From Permianibacter aggregans (lineage in GTDB: Bacteria > Pseudomonadota > Gammaproteobacteria > Enterobacterales > Permianibacteraceae), in assembly GCF_009756665.1 (NCBI RefSeq), contig NZ_CP037953.1, forward strand, positions 3,410,001 through 3,474,000: a stretch of 64,000 nucleotides of DNA, written 5' to 3'. The notes under the pieces are model-generated. The model was not told the origin of the DNA. It saw nothing but the letters and a program-made list of their open reading frames with translations, and ran no database searches. Position numbers and translations under genes: made by a program. Of this stretch, positions 57,869 through 64,000 are shown piece by piece; the stretch's first letter is position 1, and the number at the start of each line of letters is the position of its first letter.

Positions 57869-59214
57869 ACCTGCCGGATACCAGCAGCGCGCCGGACGTG
57901 CTGCAGGACATGCTATGGCTGGAAGAAGTGCTGCATGCGCGCTTGCAGTTGTATCTGCAAACGGAGCAGGGCGACACGCAGTCACTGGTGATTCCAGCAC
58001 CGGATTTGGCCAACAGTCGCTCGCCGTATGCCAGCGCCATTCGCGAGGCCGCGTTCACGCTGGGCGAACGTCTGGTCTTTCTGTTGGCCTTGTGCCCGAA
58101 TGTTTATCCGCAGTTGCTTGATGCGCTTTGGCTGAAAAATCCCAACACTGATCGAGGTTACACCGAATTTGGCGGGCTCAGTTCGGCCCAGCACAGTGGC
58201 TTTATTCCGACCGTTGAAACAGCGTTGTTTTTGTTGGCTGGCGATGAGATCGCCACGCGTCTGGCCTGCATGCCGTTTTTCGATGAAGGTGGCTTGCTGC
58301 GTCGCGAACAGTGGCTGACGCTCGGCAATCTGCAAGCAGGCGAGCCATTCACCAGTGCCAGCCTTTCCGTGCCGTATGCGACCATCATGCGCGTGCTACA
58401 AGGCCATGAACCGGCGCCGCGTTTTGGCAGTGACTTTCCGGCGCGCAAAGTCGATACCGCGCTGGACTGGCAGGATCTGGTGCTGCCGGAACCGACGCTG
58501 GAGCAGCTTGAGGAAATCAAGCATTGGCTGATGCATGGCCATACTTTGCTGCACGACTGGCGCATGATTCATCGTTTACGGCCCGGTTATACCGCGCTGT
58601 TCGTTGGCCCTTCGGGCACCGGTAAAACGCTGACCGCCTGCTTGCTCGGCAAACATTGCGGGCGTGATGTGTACCGCATCGATCTGAGCATGGTGGTATC
58701 GAAATACATCGGTGAAACCGAAAAGAATCTCGCTGCGGTATTTGATGCGGCCGAACACAAAGGCTGGATACTGTTTTTTGACGAAGCCGATGCCTTGTTT
58801 GGCAAACGCACCAAGGTTTCCGATGCGCATGATCGCTACGCCAATCAGGAAGTCAGTTTCCTGTTGCAGCGAATCGAGGAGTTCAGCGGTGTCGTCATTC
58901 TTGCCTCGAACTTTCGCGAGAATATCGACGAGGCATTCCTGCGTCGCTTTCATTCGGTGGTCAATTTCCCGTTGCCGAAAGCGCATGAGCGATTGCGCCT
59001 GTGGCAGGAAGCGATTCCGCCTGAAGTCAGCATTGCTGATGACGTTAACCTTGCGGCATTGGCCGAACGCCATGAGATTACCGGTGGCGTAATCTTGAAC
59101 GTCATTCGTTTTGCCCTGCTGCGCAGTTTGAGTCGAGATGACAAGATGTTGCGCAAGCACGATGTCGAGCAGGGCGTGCGACGCGAACTGCTGAAGTCCG
59201 GTCAGGCGCTATGA
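57835..59214 (+). CDS. eCIS AAA+ ATPase (Afp15-like)
   Basis: The 459-residue protein has a helical N-terminal region and an AAA+ domain. Walker A is GPSGTGKT (258-265) and Walker B ILFFDEAD (D316, E317). VVILASNFRENIDEAFLRRF carries sensor 1 and the arginine fingers. Afp15/Pvc15-type ATPases are needed for assembly or for loading cargo. Start 34 bp inside the tape-measure gene; its stop overlaps the effector start (ATGA), so ATPase and cargo would be made together. Confidence 0.94.
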   Translation: MDAEAATGRVVNLPDTSSAPDVLQDMLWLEEVLHARLQLYLQTEQGDTQSLVIPAPDLANSRSPYASAIREAAFTLGERLVFLLALCPNVYPQLLDALWLKNPNTDRGYTEFGGLSSAQHSGFIPTVETALFLLAGDEIATRLACMPFFDEGGLLRREQWLTLGNLQAGEPFTSASLSVPYATIMRVLQGHEPAPRFGSDFPARKVDTALDWQDLVLPEPTLEQLEEIKHWLMHGHTLLHDWRMIHRLRPGYTALFVGPSGTGKTLTACLLGKHCGRDVYRIDLSMVVSKYIGETEKNLAAVFDAAEHKGWILFFDEADALFGKRTKVSDAHDRYANQEVSFLLQRIEEFSGVVILASNFRENIDEAFLRRFHSVVNFPLPKAHERLRLWQEAIPPEVSIADDVNLAALAERHEITGGVILNVIRFALLRSLSRDDKMLRKHDVEQGVRRELLKSGQAL

Positions 59215-62200
59215 GCGCAACGGCAACCAAAACCAAAACCCCGGCCCGGCCGCTGGAAAAACCGCCGGTAGCCACCGTTTCAGCGGCACATACGGTTGCC
59301 CAGCGCAGCGCTTTAGGCGCCATTCAGTTCAGCACTTTGCGTGTTTCCTCGCCAAAGGACTCGGCGGAAAAAGAAGCCGACAGCACCGCCAAGAAAGTCA
59401 TGCGCATGCCGGAAAAATCGGCGCCACAAGAACCAAAAGAAAAACCGGCAGCGGGGCCTGCCGTAGCACGCAAAGCCGGCGCAGCAGTTCAAGAGCGTGA
59501 GCCAGCGAAAGCCAATAACGTGGCACGCAAAGTCGGCGCCCCGGTGAAAGAGAAGGAGCCTGCCACTACCGGCAATGTTGCGCGCAAATCCGCGGCGGAA
59601 GTGAAGCAGAAAGAGCCAGCCAGTGCGGCCAATGTTGCACGCAAAGAAAAGCCTGAAGTGAAAGAACGAGAATCGGGCAGCCCTGGCAATGTCGCCCGCA
59701 AAGCCGCTGAAGTAAAAGAAAAAGAGGCGGCCAGTGCGGTCAAACCGGCGCGCAAGGAAAAGGCCGAGGTAAAAGAACGCGAAGCATCTGGCGCAAAGCC
59801 TGTCGCACGAAGCGGTGATGGCGCGCCAAATGTCGGCGCCAATGTGCAATCCGATATCGAGCGGGCGATGGCTTCCGGCAATCCGCTACCGTTGAGTGTT
59901 CGGCAGTTCATGGAGCCGCGCTTCAATGCCGATTTCAGCAACGTAAAAATTCATACCGACAATAAATCCGCCAGCCTTTCCCGGCAGTTGAGCGCACAAG
60001 CGTTTACCGTTGGCAACCACATTTTTTTCGGCCGCGATCGCTTTCAGCCGGAGCAATCGGAAGGCCGCGAACTCATTGCTCATGAGCTGACTCACACCAT
60101 TCAACAAGGCGCGGTAACGCAAGCGCGCGGCGTGCAGCGCTCCGCCGAGCCGGAAGTGAAAGAGCGCAGTGAACCGAAAGCGCAGCGGCTCGGCATCAGC
60201 GATGCACTCGACTACTTTGCCGACAAGGCTTACAACATTCCGGGTTACCGGATGTTCACGATTGTATTGGGGATAAATCCAATCAACATGAGTCGGGTTG
60301 ATCGCTCGGCGGCCAATATCATGCGTGCGATTGTCGAATTCATTCCGGGCGGCAACCTGATCACCCGTGCGCTCGATAATCACGGTGTATTCGATAAAGT
60401 GGGCAATTGGGTCGAGCAACAGATCCGTAGCCTTGGCATGACTGGCGCGATGATTCGTGATGCGGTCATGGAGTTTCTCGACTCATTGGGTTGGCGAGAT
60501 ATTTTTGATTTGGGCGGTGTCTGGAATCGCGCCAAGCGAATCTTCACCGAACCCATCGACCGCTTGATCAACTTCGCGAAAGGACTAATCAATGGCATCC
60601 TGGAGTTTGTCAAAGACGCCATCTTGCGGCCGTTGGCGGAGTTAGCTTCGCAAACCCGTGCCTGGGATTTGCTGATCGCCGTGCTCGGCGTCAATCCGAT
60701 TACCGGCGACCCGGTGCCGCGCACAGCCGATACCTTGATTGGCGGCTTCATGAAGCTGATTGGCCAGGAAGAGGTGTGGCTCAACATCAAGCGTGGCAAC
60801 GCCATTGCGCGGGCCTGGGCGTGGTTCCAGGGCGCCTTGTCAGGCGTCATGGGGTTTGTCCGGCAGATTCCCTCGCTGTTCATGCAGACGTTGCGCTCGT
60901 TGACCATCGTTGATTTGGTTACCGTGGTCGGCGCGTTCAACAAAGTTCGCGCGGTGTTCGGTGGTTTTGCCGGTCAGTTTATTTCCTGGGCGATGGGCAC
61001 GGTCATTCAGTTGCTGGAAATTCTGTTTTCGGTCGTGGCACCCGGCGCGATGCCATACATCCGTCGCGCGGCCGGTGCCTTCCAATCCATTTTGCGCAAT
61101 CCCATCGGTTTCGTTGGCAATTTGGTCAGAGCGGCGCGACTCGGTTTTCAACAGTTTGCCCGCAATATTGGCCGGCACTTACGCAACAGCTTGATTCAGT
61201 GGCTGACCGGCGCGATGGCCGGCGCCGGTTTGTACATTCCGCAGGCACTGACCTTCCAGGAAATCATCAAATTCGTGCTGTCAGTAATGGGGCTTACCTG
61301 GCAGAACATTCGCCAAAAATTGGTCAGAGCGGTCGGCGAGGCGCCAGTCCGTGCCATGGAAACCGGATTCGAGATCGTCAGAACCTTGGTCACTGAAGGC
61401 CCGGCCGCTGCCTGGCAGCAAATTCGCGAAGGCATCAGCAATTTGCAGCAAATGGTCATCGAACAAATTCGTAATTTTGTCGTCGTGCGTGTTGTGCAAG
61501 CCGCCATCACCCGTCTGATCACCAGCTTGAATCCTGCAGGTGCCGTCATACAGGCCATCATCGCCATCTACAACACGATCATGTTCTTTATTGAGCGCAT
61601 GCGGCAGATTGCACAAGTGGCTGGCGCATTCATCAATTCGATTTCCGCAATTGCCAGTGGCGCCATTGGTGCCGCCGCCAATCGTGTTGAGCAAACGATG
61701 GCCGGTTTGTTGACATTGGTGATCAGCTTCCTGGCGCGCCTGGTTGGCCTGGGCCGAGTCAGCGATGCGGTAACGAACATTATCAACCGTATCAGAGCGC
61801 CGATTGATCGGGCGCTGGATCGTGTAGTCGCGTGGATCGTCAACATGGCGCGAAGATTAGGTCGTTTTGTTGCGCAAGCAGGAGTTCCTCAAGATCCGCA
61901 GACGAGGTTGCGTCTCGCGTCCCAGGCCGCGATTACGGCAGTGAGAAATTTCAGCGGGCCAGTTTCCGCAGCTTTGCTGCGACCGGCATTTGCAGCGATA
62001 AAAATGAGATATGGATGCGAGTCTCTTGACGCATTTCAGCGTGGAGGTCGTTGGTGGGTCAGGGTGTCAATTAACCCGGTATCAGAAGGAGACAGCGGGC
62101 GCGCAACGGGAGATCAATCCGCTGGCGGAGATAGTGATAGCGGCGGTGATGCCGATATGTCACGTGCCCAGTCGGCGTTCAACACCAGGCTTTTCTCAAG

Positions 62201-62762
62201 GGCGGAACTTGAGGGCGCACTTTCAACCAGTCGCTCGACAGCGTTAAGACGAATCAACTCTTGGAAAGGTGCTGGCCGTTTACATCAGCTGGCATCCACG
62301 ACGTTTGATCCAGAAACACTTTATTCATTTGATGCTGCCAAAGCCGGACAGCGGGACACCAACCCCAACAATCGCTCCAAGTACGGTTATTCAAATCCGG
62401 CAAAATCTTCATCGGTCGGATTACAAGTGCTATCAATCGGATTCCTGGCTGACAGGTCTAGGTCGCCTGCAAATTTGACCAGCGCAACTTACCACCAGAC
62501 TTACGCGTGGTATCGAAGCGTGACCACCTCAACGATCTTCCAGTATGGCCGCGCGATTCTTGGCCACCGGCCTCCGGGTGCGTCAGGCCACTGGAATCGA
62601 ATAGGTCATACCCAACCCAGAGATGCCAATACGGCATGGAATCGCTCGCTTGCCGCTTATCATGGCCCTGAGGAGGCGGGGGAATCCTCGGCAACGGGGT
62701 CCGCGTCAGAGCGTTACCGTGTGCCGTCAAAAGAGGCTGGCAGTCATGCGTCGTGGTGGTAG
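59211..62762 (+). CDS. eCIS-core (DUF4157) multidomain cargo protein, putative toxin
   Basis: 1183 residues. In order: an N-terminal SSPKDSAEKEADSTAKKVM motif (46-64) typical of DUF4157 proteins; six or seven VARK/VKEKEPAS repeats of about 17-23 residues (84-200); the eCIS-core domain (about 213-299) with a HELTH zinc-like motif at 291-295; a long hydrophobic helical region (about 320-885) with internal repeats such as LGINPINMSRVDRSAANI and LGVNPITGDPVPRTADTL; an Asp/Gly/Ser linker (958-986); and a C-terminal domain (about 987-1183). The last domain has His clusters (H1119, H1127, H1133, H1179), ends GSHASWW, and its codons differ from upstream. DUF4157 marks proteins loaded into eCIS; toxicity is inferred. 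Confidence 0.9.
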   Translation: MSATATKTKTPARPLEKPPVATVSAAHTVAQRSALGAIQFSTLRVSSPKDSAEKEADSTAKKVMRMPEKSAPQEPKEKPAAGPAVARKAGAAVQEREPAKANNVARKVGAPVKEKEPATTGNVARKSAAEVKQKEPASAANVARKEKPEVKERESGSPGNVARKAAEVKEKEAASAVKPARKEKAEVKEREASGAKPVARSGDGAPNVGANVQSDIERAMASGNPLPLSVRQFMEPRFNADFSNVKIHTDNKSASLSRQLSAQAFTVGNHIFFGRDRFQPEQSEGRELIAHELTHTIQQGAVTQARGVQRSAEPEVKERSEPKAQRLGISDALDYFADKAYNIPGYRMFTIVLGINPINMSRVDRSAANIMRAIVEFIPGGNLITRALDNHGVFDKVGNWVEQQIRSLGMTGAMIRDAVMEFLDSLGWRDIFDLGGVWNRAKRIFTEPIDRLINFAKGLINGILEFVKDAILRPLAELASQTRAWDLLIAVLGVNPITGDPVPRTADTLIGGFMKLIGQEEVWLNIKRGNAIARAWAWFQGALSGVMGFVRQIPSLFMQTLRSLTIVDLVTVVGAFNKVRAVFGGFAGQFISWAMGTVIQLLEILFSVVAPGAMPYIRRAAGAFQSILRNPIGFVGNLVRAARLGFQQFARNIGRHLRNSLIQWLTGAMAGAGLYIPQALTFQEIIKFVLSVMGLTWQNIRQKLVRAVGEAPVRAMETGFEIVRTLVTEGPAAAWQQIREGISNLQQMVIEQIRNFVVVRVVQAAITRLITSLNPAGAVIQAIIAIYNTIMFFIERMRQIAQVAGAFINSISAIASGAIGAAANRVEQTMAGLLTLVISFLARLVGLGRVSDAVTNIINRIRAPIDRALDRVVAWIVNMARRLGRFVAQAGVPQDPQTRLRLASQAAITAVRNFSGPVSAALLRPAFAAIKMRYGCESLDAFQRGGRWWVRVSINPVSEGDSGRATGDQSAGGDSDSGGDADMSRAQSAFNTRLFSRAELEGALSTSRSTALRRINSWKGAGRLHQLASTTFDPETLYSFDAAKAGQRDTNPNNRSKYGYSNPAKSSSVGLQVLSIGFLADRSRSPANLTSATYHQTYAWYRSVTTSTIFQYGRAILGHRPPGASGHWNRIGHTQPRDANTAWNRSLAAYHGPEEAGESSATGSASERYRVPSKEAGSHASWW
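59460..59815 (+). repeat. Coding tandem repeats in the eCIS cargo gene
   Basis: The DNA encodes six to seven imperfect units of 17-23 codons built on VARK-x-x-A-x-VKEKE-x-A-S. They are charged and low in hydrophobic residues, so the product is probably a disordered or extended linker before the eCIS-core domain. Repeat number may vary between strains. Confidence 0.75.
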
Positions 62763-62830
62763 CGGTGTTTGTAATTTGCACGAAGGGGCACGTGCCTTTG
62801 TTGACAGAAATATGAACCGCAAACAGGTCG

Positions 62831-62895
62831 CTCCCGCGTAGGCGGGAGTCCAGCTTTTGCAATGAGGATGTCTGGATTCCCGCCTGCGCGGAAAT
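62831..62895. repeat. REP-like inverted repeat after the eCIS operon
   Basis: Two arms, ctcccgcgtaggcgggag with tccag, and ctggattcccgcctgcgcgg, are inverted copies separated by about 18 bp, each also an internal palindrome. The layout fits the REP/BIME type of short repeats common in gammaproteobacteria. It may stop transcription from the operon or mark a recombination site. Confidence 0.65.
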
Positions 62896-62968
62896 GAAAC
62901 GGAAATTCTTCGGAAAGGTTTGGTGACGTGGTGTCAGAACAGGCTGTGTCTGAACGGCTTTAAGCCAA

Positions 62969-63265
62969 TCAGGTAGCTTGCAACACCAGTTCCCGTTTCA
63001 GTCTTGCATCCAGCAACAGAAACCCGAAAGGCAATACGGACAGCACCACCGCTACCAGCCAAAACAGCACTGACCATTTCTGCTTATGGCTTACCGCCAG
63101 TGACATCACCAGATAGGCCAGCCACAACACGCCGTGGGTCATGCCCACCGGCCAGACGATATTGATATCGAAATAATTCCGTAGCGGCAGTGCGATGAAC
63201 AGCAGCGTTACCAGCGAAAGTCCCTCAATCAGGCTCAGGGCCCGAAACGTCTTCAGGGTATTCAT
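62969..63265 (-). CDS. DUF3817 membrane protein
   Basis: The 98-residue protein has three membrane spans and the DUF3817 pattern: LKTFRALSLIEGLSLVTLLF, then VGMTHGVLWLAYLV. The function is unknown. It is convergent with the eCIS operon. Length is normal for the family, and nothing suggests an immunity role against the cargo protein. Confidence 0.9.
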   Translation of the reverse strand: MNTLKTFRALSLIEGLSLVTLLFIALPLRNYFDINIVWPVGMTHGVLWLAYLVMSLAVSHKQKWSVLFWLVAVVLSVLPFGFLLLDARLKRELVLQAT

Positions 63266-63506
63266 GTAAAACTCGGATGGGAGTCGGCAGGGCCGGCGAT
63301 TGTATACAAAATGCCCACATCAAAGTATGAAACCAGATGGAAAATTAGCGTACAAACCCATCTCCATAGCCTGTGTGCATACCTGTACCACAAGAGTAGG
63401 CTTTGGTTCGCACGGGCAGTACGGAGAAGTAGGCGCCTCGTGAGGTTGAAACCAATGACCGACTCGCCGAAAATAGCGCGAAATTTTCGCCATCAAGAGT
63501 CAAACC

Positions 63507-63755
63507 ATGAACGACACCACCGCCCGCCCTGATCTGCCGGACCGCCTTTCCGTCCGCCCGCGCAGCCCGCACCACCGCGCTGACCTGCTCGAATATGACA
63601 TCGGCATTCGTCTCGATGGTAAAGAGCGTTTCGATGTTGAGGAATACTGCATCAGCGAAGGTTGGATCAAAATCCCTGCTGGCAAAGCCGTTGACCGTCG
63701 TGGCGAGCCGTTGCTGGTGACGCTGAAAGGCAAGGTTGAAGCATTCTACAAGTAA
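63507..63755 (+). CDS. DUF3297-family protein
   Basis: The 82-residue protein matches DUF3297: LPDRLSVRPRSPHHR, GIRLDGKERFDVEEYCISEG and KAVDRRGEPLLVTLKGKVEA. It is a small cytoplasmic protein of unknown function, common in gammaproteobacteria. A terminator follows 10 bp after the stop. Confidence 0.9.
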   Translation: MNDTTARPDLPDRLSVRPRSPHHRADLLEYDIGIRLDGKERFDVEEYCISEGWIKIPAGKAVDRRGEPLLVTLKGKVEAFYK

Positions 63756-63764
63756 TGCTTCACA

Positions 63765-63799
63765 TGAAAAAAAGGTGGCATCAAGCCACCTTTTTTATT
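63765..63799. terminator. Bidirectional Rho-independent terminator
   Basis: An aaaaaaaggtggc/gccaccttttttt stem lies between the DUF3297 gene and the convergent GGDEF gene, with A-rich and T-rich flanks that serve both strands. Confidence 0.88.
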
Positions 63800-63835
63800 T
63801 CACGCCTGAAAGCCAACAAGTGATAGCGAATGACT

Positions 63836-64000
63836 TCAAGCTTGAAAGTGGGCCACCCGGTTTCTGCCGCCGCGTTTTGCTTCATACAGGGCCTGGTCGG
63901 CGTGATTCAATAGCGAGTCCAATGTTTCATCATTGGTGCGGCGTGTCGCAACACCAATGCTGATGGTCATTTTGATTACATGGCCTTTGTACAGCAGGCT
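63836..64000 (-). CDS. GGDEF-domain protein, C-terminal end (partial)
   Basis: The reverse strand from the right edge down to a TGA at 63836-63838 gives 55 codons: VIKMTISIGVATRRTNDETL and ADQALYEAKRGGRNRVAHF. This is the end of a GGDEF domain (the SIGVA strand and the ALYxAKxxGRN helix), so a second diguanylate cyclase-type gene starts beyond the window. The GGDEF motif itself is not visible. Confidence 0.9.
   Translation of the reverse strand, partial: SLLYKGHVIKMTISIGVATRRTNDETLDSLLNHADQALYEAKRGGRNRVAHFQA

Noticed and set aside
59460-59815. Repeat array that might be read as a CRISPR
   Set aside because: Units are in-frame coding repeats of uneven length with similar spacers; no cas genes.
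40793-62762. Prophage, R-type pyocin or T6SS as an explanation for the tail-like genes
   Set aside because: No capsid, terminase, portal, integrase, holin or endolysin; no TssJLM, ClpV or TssBC pair; AAA+ ATPase, DUF4255, DUF5908 and DUF4157 genes are eCIS markers.

Overview
The window is about 64 kb of a bacterial chromosome, gene-dense and moderately GC-rich, with strong Shine-Dalgarno sites. The gene content (ychJ, groESL, katG, DUF3297, DUF3817, fructosamine kinase, Reg_prop/GGDEF regulator, a sigma-32-like promoter) fits a free-living aerobic gammaproteobacterium. The genus cannot be fixed from this sequence. No rRNA, tRNA, CRISPR array, integrase or transposase was seen.

Region 1 (1-40 kb) is ordinary chromosomal housekeeping and accessory content. 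It starts with the 5' end of a P-loop kinase, a DMT exporter, and a methyltransferase-ychJ pair bracketed by two inverted MITE-like repeats. A DUF4397 lipoprotein, an SDR with an altered active site, two alpha/beta hydrolases, an ankyrin-repeat protein, a large Reg_prop/GGDEF sensor, a cupin, a Vgb-like beta-propeller and a hotdog thioesterase follow. Next are an MtfA-type peptidase, an AraC regulator facing a carboxymuconolactone decarboxylase-like gene, a prolyl-4-hydroxylase-like oxygenase, several small exported proteins, fructosamine kinase, and an HxlR regulator facing nitronate monooxygenase and a GST. A groESL operon follows whose GroEL lacks the GGM tail, with a decayed GST fragment just after it. 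Then come a PLP decarboxylase, an S9 peptidase, GNAT, GlxA and LysR regulators, a pirin, an isochorismatase-like hydrolase, an orphan solute-binding protein and katG.

Region 2 (40.8-62.8 kb) is the main find: a 16-gene, same-strand operon for an extracellular contractile injection system (eCIS, the Afp/PVC/MAC type of phage-tail-like particle). In order it encodes a DUF4255 tail-terminator homologue, an unknown 337-aa protein, one sheath, two tube proteins and a tiny DUF5908 protein. Then come a LysM (Afp7) protein, a VgrG-like spike, a PAAR tip, a gp25 baseplate protein, two large baseplate-J-like proteins, an unknown 907-aa protein, a CIS tape-measure protein, an AAA+ ATPase, and a 1183-aa DUF4157/eCIS-core protein. 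That last protein ends in a C-terminal module of different codon use and looks like the cargo toxin. Many junctions are ATGA overlaps, so the genes are probably translated as a coupled unit. There is no capsid, portal, terminase, integrase or lysis gene, so this is not a prophage, and no TssJLM or ClpV, so it is not a T6SS. No obvious Afp13-type fibre is present, so how it recognises a target is open.

Region 3 (62.8-64 kb) has a REP-like inverted repeat directly after the effector, then DUF3817 and DUF3297 genes and the 3' end of a GGDEF gene running off the right edge.
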